From Kitasatospora sp. GP82 (lineage in GTDB: Bacteria; Actinomycetota; Actinomycetes; Streptomycetales; Streptomycetaceae): a DNA stretch of 64,000 nucleotides. The position numbers and the translations under genes are program-made. The notes below the pieces were generated by a model. The model searched no databases. It was not told where the DNA came from and saw only the letters and a program-made list of their open reading frames with translations. Position 1 is the stretch's first letter; every line of letters begins with the position of its first letter. The stretch is from positions 124,001 to 188,000 of the forward strand of contig NZ_JARZAJ010000001.1 of NCBI RefSeq assembly GCF_029892105.1, written 5' to 3'. Of this stretch, positions 14,625 to 23,086 are shown piece by piece.

Positions 14625-15209
14625 TCAGGCCGCCCGCGGCGGCAGGGGGAGCGGGAGGGCGGGCAGGCCGTCGATGCTGGTGCCGACGTGGTCCTTGCCC
14701 TCGCAGTATGCCGAGAACTCCTCCTCGCCCTTGCGTTCGAAGTACTCGGAGTGCAGGCTGCGGTCCTCGCGGTAGTCCATGAACGGGACGGCGAAGCCGC
14801 AGGAGTCGCTGACCCGGTCGGCCCGCACCAGCACGATCGCGCGCAGCCCGGCGCCGTCCACGGACGGGTCGAAGTGCGCCAGCAGAGCGCCGAAGCGCGA
14901 GTCGTCGCGGAAGACCGCCTCGCCCTGCCCGTGCACCCGCACCACGGTGGGCGGCCCGGTGAAGGCGCACCACATCAGGGTGATCCGCCCGTTCTCCCGC
15001 AGGTGGGCGATGGTCTCGGCGGTGCTGCCGCCGAAGTCCAGGTAGGCCAGGGTCAGTTCGTCCAGGACGGCCAGCGTCCCGGAGCGGCCCTTGGGGGAGA
15101 GGTTGACGTGCCCGTCCCCGGCCAGCGGGGCGGTGGCGGTGAAGAAGACCGGCTGACTCTCGATGAACTTCCGCAGGCGGCCGTCGATGCGTTCATAGGT
15201 CTTTCCCAT
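14625..15209 (-). CDS. Pyridoxamine 5'-phosphate oxidase-family FMN split-barrel protein
   Basis: 194 residues from ATG 15209. The sequence FFTATAPLAGDGHVNLSPKG and the later ENGRITLMWCAFTGPPTVVR match the flavin-binding split barrel of putative PNPOx-like oxidases, which bind FMN (or F420 in some actinobacteria) and reduce or oxidise small molecules. The C-terminus lacks the full PNPOx dimerisation domain, so it is unlikely to be the vitamin B6 enzyme itself. It lies 83 nt upstream of the RibD-like reductase on the same strand and may be cotranscribed with it. Its substrate is unknown. Confidence 0.8.
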   Translation of the reverse strand: MGKTYERIDGRLRKFIESQPVFFTATAPLAGDGHVNLSPKGRSGTLAVLDELTLAYLDFGGSTAETIAHLRENGRITLMWCAFTGPPTVVRVHGQGEAVFRDDSRFGALLAHFDPSVDGAGLRAIVLVRADRVSDSCGFAVPFMDYREDRSLHSEYFERKGEEEFSAYCEGKDHVGTSIDGLPALPLPLPPRAA

Positions 15210-15345
15210 GCCTCCGATTGTGACTCTCCGACCTCGGGGGCGGGAAGTCGACAGTACGTGCGTCTCGACATCGGAGACGGATCTTCTCGTTGAGTGAGAC
15301 ATGCGCGTACCCTCGGAGCAGTCGCCGGAGCGAGGGGAGCAACTG

Positions 15346-16158
15346 ATGGCGGATCGTCAGGTCGTCTATACGCACGGGTATCAGGAGCCGGTGTTGCGTT
15401 CGCACCGGTCGCGTACGGCGCAGAACTCGGCCGCCTACCTGCTGCCCGAGCTGCGGCCGGGGCAGGTGCTGCTGGATGTCGGCTGCGGCCCCGGCACGAT
15501 CACCGCCGACCTGGCCGAACTGGTCGGTCCGAGCGGCCGGGTGGTCGCGGTGGACGCCTCCGCCGAGGTGCTGGAGCAGGCCGCCGCCCACGTGGCCGGC
15601 CGGGGGCTCTCCAATGTGGTCTTCGAGTCCGCCGATGTCCACCAACTGCACTATGTCGACGGCGAGTTCGATGTCGTGCACGCCCATCAGGTGCTCCAGC
15701 ACGTCGCCGACCCGGTGGCCGCGCTGTGCGAGATGCGCCGGGTCACCGCCCCCGGCGGGGTGGTCGCGGCCAGGGACTCCGACTACGCGGCGATGACCTG
15801 GTACCCCGAGGTGCCCGAACTGGCCGAGTGGTTGGCGCTGTACCGGCGGATCGCCCGCGCCAACGGCGGCGAACCGGACGCGGGGCGCCGACTGCTGTCC
15901 TGGGCGCGCGCGGCCGGCCTGGAGGACGTCCGGGCCACCTCCGCGACCTGGACGTACGCCACGCCCGAGCAGCGCGCTTTCTGGGGCGGCATGTGGGCGG
16001 ACCGGGCGGTGAGGTCCACCTTCGCCGAGACCGCCGTCGCCAAGGGGTACGCCACCCTGGCGGACCTGGAGCGGATCTCGGCGGGCTGGCGGGCCTGGGG
16101 CGCCGAGCCGGACGGCTGGTTCGCCGTCCTGCACGGTGAGGTACTGGCTCGCGTCTGA
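15346..16158 (+). CDS. Class I SAM-dependent methyltransferase
   Basis: 270 residues from ATG 15346, chosen over an in-frame ATG at 15301 because GAGGGGAG lies just upstream. The SAM-binding motif I DVGCGPG (residues 44-50) is followed by the acidic end of strand 2 (VVAVDAS) and by VHQLHYVDGEFDVVHAHQVLQ, a UbiE/methyltransf_11-type pattern with SAM loop and motif II. The C-terminal WTYATPEQRAFWGGMWADR is typical of small-molecule methyltransferases of streptomycetes. The substrate cannot be predicted. It is divergent from the PNPOx-like gene, so the 136-nt gap between them probably holds both promoters. Confidence 0.87.
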   Translation: MADRQVVYTHGYQEPVLRSHRSRTAQNSAAYLLPELRPGQVLLDVGCGPGTITADLAELVGPSGRVVAVDASAEVLEQAAAHVAGRGLSNVVFESADVHQLHYVDGEFDVVHAHQVLQHVADPVAALCEMRRVTAPGGVVAARDSDYAAMTWYPEVPELAEWLALYRRIARANGGEPDAGRRLLSWARAAGLEDVRATSATWTYATPEQRAFWGGMWADRAVRSTFAETAVAKGYATLADLERISAGWRAWGAEPDGWFAVLHGEVLARV

Positions 16159-16382
16159 CGACCGTGCCGACCCCGGACCTGCGGCGGGGCTGCGCCCCGT
16201 ACGGCCTTCGGGTGGCGAGGGGTGCGTGCCCCTGACGCCGGTCCCCGGCGCCCTGCGCGTGCGGCCTTACCTGCTGTTAACCGGCCACGTACCCATCGGT
16301 AGCAGGGCCTGCATAGCGTCGGGAGCAGTACCGCAGTCCCCGGCCCGCCCCCCACCGGGCCGGGGGCAGTACCGTCCCCGGT

Positions 16383-16535
16383 ATGGAGACGTACCGGGTG
16401 ATGCGCCAGGACGACAACGGCAACCGCCTCGTGGTCGCCAAGGGCCTCGGACGTGCCAAGGCCGAGATGCTCGCGGCCGAGTTCGAGGCTCGCGGGCACA
16501 AGCAGCTGTACTGGGTCGAGACCGAGCCCGCATAG
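16383..16535 (+). CDS. Short SPOR-like domain protein
   Basis: 50 residues from ATG 16383 to TAG 16535. The core MRQDDNGNRLVVAKG, then AKAEMLAAEFEARGHKQLYW, matches the small SPOR-type proteins common in streptomycetes, whose single domain resembles peptidoglycan-binding SPOR repeats. No signal peptide or membrane segment is present, so envelope binding is uncertain. Its stop codon forms part of the -10 box of the following Nudix gene. The start has only a weak ribosome site. Confidence 0.7.
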   Translation: METYRVMRQDDNGNRLVVAKGLGRAKAEMLAAEFEARGHKQLYWVETEPA

Positions 16536-16545
16536 GGTCGGCGGC
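16533..16545 (+). promoter_or_regulatory. Leaderless -10 box of the Nudix gene
   Basis: TAGGGT (16533-16538) overlaps the upstream TAG stop and ends 7 nt before ATG 16546, where no Shine-Dalgarno is visible. Same arrangement as the methyltransferase gene at 277. Confidence 0.4.
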
Positions 16546-16941
16546 ATGGAGATGCAGATCGTCGTCGGCGGGGCCCTCATCCACCAGGGCCGGGTACTGG
16601 CTGCCCGGCGCAGTGCGCCGCCCGAGGTGGCCGGTCTCTGGGAGTTCCCCGGTGGCAAGGCCGAGCCGGGTGAGACCCAGGAACAGGCGCTGGAACGCGA
16701 GCTGCACGAGGAGCTGGGTGTGCGCGCCCGCGCGCTGAGGCAGTTGCCGGGTCGGTGGCCGATCCGGGCCGGTCTGGAGCTGCGGATCTGGGCCGCCGAG
16801 CTGCTCTCCGGCGATCCGCAGCCGCTGGAGGACCACTCCGAACTGCGCTGGCTCGGCCCGACCGAGCTCGGCGACGTGGACTGGCTCGAACACGACCGCG
16901 AGATCCTCCCCTACCTCGCCCGTCTGCTCGCCGAGTCCTGA
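16546..16941 (+). CDS. Nudix (MutT-like) pyrophosphohydrolase
   Basis: 131 residues from ATG 16546. The Nudix box is complete: GGKAEPGETQEQALEREL followed by HEELGV, i.e. G-x5-E-x7-RE-x2-EE-x-G in frame. It matches (deoxy)nucleoside triphosphate pyrophosphohydrolases of the MutT type, which hydrolyse oxidised or unwanted nucleotides to monophosphates and so keep 8-oxo-dGTP out of DNA. The N-terminal IVVGGALIHQGRVLAARRS is typical of MutT. The last codons and the stop lie inside an 18-bp tandem repeat that continues into the intergenic region. Confidence 0.92.
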   Translation: MEMQIVVGGALIHQGRVLAARRSAPPEVAGLWEFPGGKAEPGETQEQALERELHEELGVRARALRQLPGRWPIRAGLELRIWAAELLSGDPQPLEDHSELRWLGPTELGDVDWLEHDREILPYLARLLAES

Positions 16942-16997
16942 GTGCCCGCCGAGTCCTGAGCGCCCGCCGGGTCCCGAGCGTCCGCCGGGTTCCGGGC
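16926..16997. repeat. Tandem repeat, four 18-bp units
   Basis: Four head-to-tail units of 18 bp (starting 16926, 16944, 16962 and 16980), the first two differing at two positions and the later ones diverging. A core is GCCCGCCGAGTCCTGAG. The first unit contains the stop codon of the Nudix gene; the second repeats the same stop in frame. This looks like slippage duplication of the gene's 3' end. Confidence 0.7.
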
Positions 16998-17232
16998 GGT
17001 GCGCCGACGCGGTGCTGCCCGGAGCCCCGTGCCCCGAGGCGGTGCCGGCCGGACCGGGGCATAGCCCGGGTAGACCAATCGGAAAAGACGACTCGGCTGC
17101 CGGGATACCCTGGCCGTGTGGTGGGTATGTCACTGTTCGGCAGCATTCGTCACCATAGGTGAGGTGACAACCAGCCATCCGTACCCCGGTGGTCCGCCGG
17201 GGTGCGCAGCCCGAGAGCCGGAGGCCCCGTCC

Positions 17233-20034
17233 GTGTCGAGTACGGGTAACGGCGAGGGAGCACGGCAAGGCCAGGGGCTCCCCCGACGCGGTCCCTCTGC
17301 GGCGGACTTCGGGAGCGGTACAGGCCGGGGACTCGGCAGTGCCGCCGCCCGCGCCCGCCTGCGCCGCCGTATGCCGTCGCCCGCGCCGCCGCGCTCCGCC
17401 CAGCAGGCATCCCGCTCGCCGTCGCCCGCCCCGTCCTCGCCCGCGGGGCCCACCCGCCACCGCGATGCCATTCCCTCCGCACCCGCCTCGCGCGGCCGTC
17501 CGACCGCCCCGTTCCCGGGCAAGGCCGCCCCACCCGCCGCCCGGTTCGGCCAGCACACCCAGCACACCCAGGGCAGCCTGTTCGACGTGGTGAAGGTGGC
17601 CATCGCGATCCTGGACACCTCGGGCCGGGTGGTGCTGTGGAGCCCGGCTGCCGAGGACCTGCTCGGCTGGCCGAGCGAGCTGCTGGTCGGCCGCCGGATC
17701 GAGGAGCTGGTGAGCGACGAGGAGATGGTCGCCCGCACCCGGGTCGCGCTCCAGGACACCGTGCGCAGCGGCAGCTGGCACGGGCTGGCCGAGCTGCGCC
17801 ACCGCGAGGGCCGGCTGATCGCGGTCGAGGCCCGGATCTCGCTGCTGGTGGACGGGGACGGTACGCCGTTCCTCCAGGTCGCGCTGGCCGACGCCGGTAC
17901 GCTCCAGGCGGTCGAGCGCGATCTCGCGGTCAGGGACGCGCTCTTCGAGCAGTCCCCGCTCGGCATCGCGATCCTCGACACCGACCTGCGCTACACCGCC
18001 GTCAACCACACCCTCGCCGAGATGAACGGTGTCGCCGCCGAGGAGCACGTCGGCCGCACCACCGGGGAGACGCTGCCGGAGCGTGCCGCCGACGAGATCA
18101 CCACGATCCAGCGGCAGGTCCTGGCCACCGGGGAGCCGGTCGTCGACGTCACCCTCGCCGCCCCCATCACCGCCCGCACGGGCTTCCGGTCCATCTCCTA
18201 CAGCCGGATGACGGACCGTTCGGGCAAGGTCCTCGGCATCTCGGGCACCGTGATGGACGTGACCGAGCGGTACCGGGCGGTGTCCAAGGTCGAGCACGCC
18301 CGGCGCAGGCTCTCGCTGCTCAACGAGTTCGGCTCCCGGGTCGGCGATCTGCTGGACGCCTCCAGGATCGCCCAGGAGCTGGCGGGCGCGGTCGTCCCGA
18401 GGCACGCGGACTACTCGGCCGTCATCCTGCTCCAGGCGGTGGCCCACGGCGACGATCTGCCCAGGCACGGCCACGACCGCCGGACCTCGCTGCTCCAGCT
18501 CGGCACGGCCTCCGTGCAGGACGGCCCCGAGGTCGAGGTGATGCTCCGTCGGGGCGCCAGGATCACCTTCGCCGAGGACTCCGCCTTCGGCAGGGTCCTG
18601 CGCAGCGGAGTCCCCGAACTGCTCTCCGGACCGGACGAGCTGAGCGACCTGTCCTACCCCGGCGATCCGAAGCTGCAGGCGGCGCACGACCTGGGCGTGC
18701 ACTCCCGGCTGGTCGTCCCGCTGCGCGCCCGGGGCATTGTGATCGGCCTGCTGGTGGTCAGCCGGGCCGGGTACCGGGAGGGCTTCGACCGCGACGACCT
18801 GGCCTTCACCGTCGAACTCGCCGACCGGGCGGGCAGCTCGCTGGACAACGCCCGGCTGTACGCGCGCGAGCGCACCGCCGCGCTCACCCTCCAGCGCACC
18901 CTGCTGCCCCAGCAGGTCCCGCAGCCCACCGGGATCGAGGTCGCCTACCGCTATGTGCCCGGCAGCAGCGGCACCGAGGTGGGCGGCGACTGGTTCGACG
19001 TCATCCCGCTGCCGGGCGACCGCACCGCGCTGGTGGTCGGCGACGTGATGGGCCACGGCCTGCGGGCCGCGGCCACCATGGGGCGGCTGCGCACCGCCGT
19101 CCGCACCCTGGCCGGTCTCGACCTGCCGCCCGAGGTACTGCTGCGGCACGTCAACGAGCTGGCCGACGACCTGGCCCAGGGCCCGGACGAGGCGCTGCTC
19201 GCCACCTGCGTGTACGCGGTCTTCGACCCGGCGACCGGACGGCTGACCGTCACCAAGGCCGGGCACATCCCGCCCGTCCTGATCGTCCCCAAGGACACGG
19301 CCGAGGACCCCGCCCGGATCGGCAGCCCGCTGCCGGGCGGGGCGGGGCAGGTGGTGGACCTGCCCTCCGGTGCGCCGCTCGGTGTCGGCGGCGTCCCGTT
19401 CGAGTCGATCGAGCTGGAGATCCCCGAGGGCAGCCTGCTGGCCCTGTGCACGGACGGTCTGGTGGAGTCCCGCGACAAGGACCTCGACGTGGGGCTCGAC
19501 CGGCTGATCGGCGTCCTGGAACAGCCGTACCCGTCCATCCAGCAGGCGTGCGAGGCGGTGCTGGCCACCATGGAGCAGGGGCGCGAACCGGACGACGTCG
19601 CGCTGCTGCTGGCCAGGCTCGGCCGGGGCCGGACCGGTACACCGACGGCGGGCTGGACGCTGCCCGCCGAGCCGACCGCCGTCTCCCGGGCTCGCCGCCT
19701 GGTCCGGGGCACCCTGACCGAGTGGTCCATCGAGGAACTCACCGACACCACCGAGCTGCTGGTCAGTGAGCTGGTCACCAACTCCGTCCGGTACGCCAGC
19801 GCCCCGATCGGCGTCCGGCTCACCCTGGGGGACACCCTGCTGGTGGAGATCTCCGACCCGCTGCCCGACCCGCCCCGCGAGCGGCACGCCGCCGAGGCCG
19901 ACGAGGGCGGCCGGGGCCTGGAGCTGGTCCGCCGGCTGGCGCTGCGCTGGGGCACCCGCACGGAGGGCATGGGCAAGGTGGTCTGGTTCGAACTGGCGGC
20001 CGGCGAATCCGAATCCCCCGGGTCTGCGGTGTAG
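17233..20034 (+). CDS. PAS-PAS-GAF-PP2C phosphatase-HATPase signalling protein
   Basis: 933 residues from GTG 17233, chosen because GGAGG lies 8 nt upstream; in-frame starts at 17164 and 17116 are possible. Layout: a disordered Pro/Ser/Arg-rich N-terminus (1-115), two PAS domains (about 115-230 and 235-355), a GAF domain (about 370-550), an RsbU/SpoIIE-type PP2C phosphatase (about 565-795, with EVGGDWFDVIPLPGDR and VGDVMGHGLRAA metal-binding motifs) and an RsbW-like HATPase domain at the C-terminus (TELLVSELVTNSVRYA, then ADEGGRGLELV). Such proteins sense a signal and control anti-sigma-factor antagonists by dephosphorylation and phosphorylation. No membrane segment is seen. A paralogue follows 285 nt downstream. 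The sigma factor controlled is unknown. Confidence 0.87.
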   Translation: MSSTGNGEGARQGQGLPRRGPSAADFGSGTGRGLGSAAARARLRRRMPSPAPPRSAQQASRSPSPAPSSPAGPTRHRDAIPSAPASRGRPTAPFPGKAAPPAARFGQHTQHTQGSLFDVVKVAIAILDTSGRVVLWSPAAEDLLGWPSELLVGRRIEELVSDEEMVARTRVALQDTVRSGSWHGLAELRHREGRLIAVEARISLLVDGDGTPFLQVALADAGTLQAVERDLAVRDALFEQSPLGIAILDTDLRYTAVNHTLAEMNGVAAEEHVGRTTGETLPERAADEITTIQRQVLATGEPVVDVTLAAPITARTGFRSISYSRMTDRSGKVLGISGTVMDVTERYRAVSKVEHARRRLSLLNEFGSRVGDLLDASRIAQELAGAVVPRHADYSAVILLQAVAHGDDLPRHGHDRRTSLLQLGTASVQDGPEVEVMLRRGARITFAEDSAFGRVLRSGVPELLSGPDELSDLSYPGDPKLQAAHDLGVHSRLVVPLRARGIVIGLLVVSRAGYREGFDRDDLAFTVELADRAGSSLDNARLYARERTAALTLQRTLLPQQVPQPTGIEVAYRYVPGSSGTEVGGDWFDVIPLPGDRTALVVGDVMGHGLRAAATMGRLRTAVRTLAGLDLPPEVLLRHVNELADDLAQGPDEALLATCVYAVFDPATGRLTVTKAGHIPPVLIVPKDTAEDPARIGSPLPGGAGQVVDLPSGAPLGVGGVPFESIELEIPEGSLLALCTDGLVESRDKDLDVGLDRLIGVLEQPYPSIQQACEAVLATMEQGREPDDVALLLARLGRGRTGTPTAGWTLPAEPTAVSRARRLVRGTLTEWSIEELTDTTELLVSELVTNSVRYASAPIGVRLTLGDTLLVEISDPLPDPPRERHAAEADEGGRGLELVRRLALRWGTRTEGMGKVVWFELAAGESESPGSAV

Positions 20035-20319
20035 CAGGTCATCCGGAGTTCACCAATGAACGTAATTCCGCCACAACTCGGCATGATCTTGTCAGATATG
20101 AGCGGCATTCAGGTCGGATAAGCTCAATGCGCTTGACCCGAGAGCACTGATTCGACTGAGCTGCTTGGTTCGAACAGTCGCCGCCGGGTAAGGACCCCGG
20201 GGCGGGCCCTCCCTCGATTCGATGTTGTGATGTTCGAGGGCGTGTGCGCGCGCTCCGGAATGATGAATACTCGGACTTCATCGACATCCGGATGGCCACG
20301 GGTTGGAGGGGTCGGTCCG

Positions 20320-22902
20320 TTGGACAGCATCCCGGCGCCGAACGCGCCGAGCAGCGGCGCTCATGCTGCCGTGCCCGGGCAGCCTGGCGTCCCGACTGCC
20401 CGGGGCAGGGACCGCAGCGCGCCCGGCAGCTGGGGTCACACCCAGCCGGGCTCCATCTACGACTTCGTCCGGGTCGCCACCTTCGCGATCGGCCCCGACG
20501 GGCGGATCAGCCAGTGGAGCGGCCGGGCCGCCGAGTTCTTCGGCGTCCCCGCCACCGAGGCGGTCGGCAGTGACCCGATCACCACCTTCGTCCCCCGCGA
20601 ACTCTGGCAGCGCGGCCGCGCCCGGCTGGAGCGCATCCTGGGCGGCGAGGAGTGGGTCGGCACCGCGCCCTACCGGGGTGCCGACGGCAGCGAGGGCCTC
20701 GCCGAGCTGTACGCCATGCCCGACGCGCTGCCCGGCACCGGCACCGGCACACCCGACGCCGCCGGCGCGACCTGTCTCGCCGTCGACCTCGGACGGCTGC
20801 GCCGGATCGAGACCGACCTCGCCGCCTCCGAGGCCGTCTTCGGACAGACCCCCACCGGCTTCTTCCTCTTCGACAACGAGCTGCGCCTGCAGCGCGTCAA
20901 CGACGCCTTCGCCGCCGGCGTCGGCCTGCCGCCCGCCGAACTCCAGGGCCTCACCCCGTACGACCTCTTCCTGCCCGGCGAGGCCGAGCGGCTGCTGGTC
21001 GCACTGCGCAAGGTGCTCGACGGCGGCGGGCCGACCGTCGACCTGCGCTTCACCGGCGCCGTCCCGCGCACCGCCAGCGTTCCCGCCCCGACCGGCAGCC
21101 GGCGCGACGGCGGCCGCCGCTGGGCCATCTCGCTCTACCGGCTCACCGGCTCCGCCGGGCACCCGATGGGTGTGGCCGGGCAGGTCACGGACGTCACCAG
21201 CCGCCATGTCGCCGAGCGGGAGGCCGCCGGCGTGCGCCGCAGCCTCGCCCTGCTGAACGAGGCCAGCAGCCACATCGGCTCCACCCTCGATCTGGAGACC
21301 ACCGCCAAGGAGCTGCTGGACGTGATCGTCCCGCAGTTCTGCGACCTGGCCACCGTCGACCTCTACACCGCTCTGCTCACCGGCGACACCGGGCCGATCT
21401 CCGGCCAGTCCGGGCTCTCGGACGGCTGCGGCGAGCTGCGCCGGGTCGCCGTCTCCAGCGTGGTCGGCGGTGCCTCCAGTGTGCTCGGCGCCGAGGGGTC
21501 CATGCCGGTCGCCGAGGCCGGCGGCACCCTCTGTTACCCGCGCCGCTCCCCGCACGCACGTGCGCTGCGCACGGGCCGCAGCGTCGTCCCCCAGCCGGGG
21601 CCCGACCCGCTGCTGCGCTCGACCCTGGTCGTCCCGTTGGTCGCCCGCGACCAGGTGCTCGGCCTGGTCCAGCTCTCCCGCGCGATCGGCAGCGAGCCCT
21701 TCGACGCGCGTGATGTCGCCATCGCCGAGGAACTCGTCGCCCGCGCCGCCGTCTGCGTCGACAACGCCCGGCTCTACCGCCGCGAGCACGAGCGCGCCCT
21801 GCTGCTCCAGCGCAGCCTGCTGCCGCCGGGCAACCCGGCCGCCACCGGCCTGGAGATCGCCCGACGCTACCTGCCCAGCAACAACAACACCGAGGTGGGC
21901 GGCGACTGGTTCGACGTCATCCCGCTGCCCGGCAGCCGCACGGCGCTCGTGATCGGTGACGTGATGGGCCGCGGCCTGCGCGCCGCCGTCGCGATGGGCC
22001 AGCTCCGTACGGCGGTTCGCACCCTCGCCATGCTCGATCTCGACCCGGCCGAGGTGCTCACCGCGCTGGACGAGATCGCCCGCGGCCTCGGCGGCGACGG
22101 CGGGCAGGACGGCCGCCCGGGCGAGGAGTCCACCGAGCTCTACCTCGCCACCTGCGTCTACGCCGTGTACGACGCGGTCAAGCAGCGGTGCATCTTCGCC
22201 AACGCCGGACACCTGCCGCCCGTCCTGCTCAGCCCGGGGGAGCCCGCCAGGATGCTGGACGTCCCGCCGGGGCTGCCGCTCGGCGTCGGCGGCGAGCCCT
22301 TCGAGGAGGTCTGGGTCGACCTGCCCGACGGCGCGATCCTCGGCCTCTACACCGACGGCCTGGTGGAGTCCCGCAAGCACCAGCTGGACGAGGGCCTCCG
22401 CGCCTTCCGCACCGCCCTGACCGGCGGCTCCAAGGAGCTGGAGAAGCTCTGCGACCAGGTGCTGGACGAACTGATCCCGCACCACGGCGAGGACGACATC
22501 GCCCTGCTGATGGCCAAGGTGCAGAGCCTGCCCGAGGACGCGGTGGGCGACTGGAGGCTCCCCGCCGAACTGACCTCGGTCGGCAAGGCCCGCGACCTCG
22601 CCTGCGGCTGGCTGCTGACCCGGGGCCTGGACGAACTGGTCGACACCACCGAGCTGCTGGTCAGCGAGCTGGTCACCAATGCGCTGCGGCACGGCCGGGG
22701 CGAGATCAGGCTGCGGCTGCTGCGCGATCGCACGATGGTCTGCGAGGTCTGGGACGACGGGTACGCCCAGCCGAGGCAGCGCCGCGCCCAGGAGACCGAC
22801 GAGGGCGGCCGGGGCCTGCAACTGGTCAGCCTGCTGGCCGAACGCTGGGGCAGCCGCCGGACGCCCAACGGCAAGATCGTCTGGTTCGAACTCGCCCTGT
22901 AG
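20320..22902 (+). CDS. PAS-PAS-GAF-PP2C phosphatase-HATPase signalling protein (paralogue)
   Basis: 860 residues from TTG 20320, with GGAGGG 9 nt upstream; a longer start at 20227 is in frame. It has the same order as its neighbour: a short flexible N-terminus, PAS (about 45-165), a second PAS (about 170-320), GAF (about 330-500), PP2C (about 510-740, with EVGGDWFDVIPLPGSR and IGDVMGRGLRAA) and HATPase (TELLVSELVTNALRHG, then TDEGGRGLQLV). The two probably arose by tandem duplication and may answer different ligands through their divergent PAS and GAF parts. Catalytic Asp residues of the PP2C domain and the N-box Asn of the HATPase are all kept, so both activities may be present. Confidence 0.87.
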   Translation: MDSIPAPNAPSSGAHAAVPGQPGVPTARGRDRSAPGSWGHTQPGSIYDFVRVATFAIGPDGRISQWSGRAAEFFGVPATEAVGSDPITTFVPRELWQRGRARLERILGGEEWVGTAPYRGADGSEGLAELYAMPDALPGTGTGTPDAAGATCLAVDLGRLRRIETDLAASEAVFGQTPTGFFLFDNELRLQRVNDAFAAGVGLPPAELQGLTPYDLFLPGEAERLLVALRKVLDGGGPTVDLRFTGAVPRTASVPAPTGSRRDGGRRWAISLYRLTGSAGHPMGVAGQVTDVTSRHVAEREAAGVRRSLALLNEASSHIGSTLDLETTAKELLDVIVPQFCDLATVDLYTALLTGDTGPISGQSGLSDGCGELRRVAVSSVVGGASSVLGAEGSMPVAEAGGTLCYPRRSPHARALRTGRSVVPQPGPDPLLRSTLVVPLVARDQVLGLVQLSRAIGSEPFDARDVAIAEELVARAAVCVDNARLYRREHERALLLQRSLLPPGNPAATGLEIARRYLPSNNNTEVGGDWFDVIPLPGSRTALVIGDVMGRGLRAAVAMGQLRTAVRTLAMLDLDPAEVLTALDEIARGLGGDGGQDGRPGEESTELYLATCVYAVYDAVKQRCIFANAGHLPPVLLSPGEPARMLDVPPGLPLGVGGEPFEEVWVDLPDGAILGLYTDGLVESRKHQLDEGLRAFRTALTGGSKELEKLCDQVLDELIPHHGEDDIALLMAKVQSLPEDAVGDWRLPAELTSVGKARDLACGWLLTRGLDELVDTTELLVSELVTNALRHGRGEIRLRLLRDRTMVCEVWDDGYAQPRQRRAQETDEGGRGLQLVSLLAERWGSRRTPNGKIVWFELAL

Positions 22903-23086
22903 CCCTTCGGCCCTCCTCGGCTCCTCGGGCATTCTCGGGCCTCCTCGCCCTGTCTGTCGTACGTAGGCCGGGAGGGTGCTTCCCGGCGGCCGGCTCGCCG
23001 TGTCGCCCGTGCGCGGGTCCGTATGTGTCTTTCAGTGGTGGTCCACCCTGATCCTCGGATCAACTGACCATCAGCCGGAGAAGTGC

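Noticed and set aside
11505..16158. Secondary-metabolite cluster (tyrosinase, RibD-like, FMN enzyme, methyltransferase)
   Set aside because: No core biosynthetic enzyme (PKS, NRPS, terpene, RiPP) is present, and the genes lie on different strands and in separate transcription units.
16267..19887. 1,206-residue open frame on the minus strand
   Set aside because: It lies antisense to the MutT and PAS/GAF/PP2C genes, has Arg/Gly/Ala-skewed composition with no domain, and arises from G/C-rich third positions of the true genes.
20278..22932. 884-residue minus-strand open frame
   Set aside because: Antisense shadow of the second PP2C protein; the opposite strand has clear catalytic motifs and this one has none.
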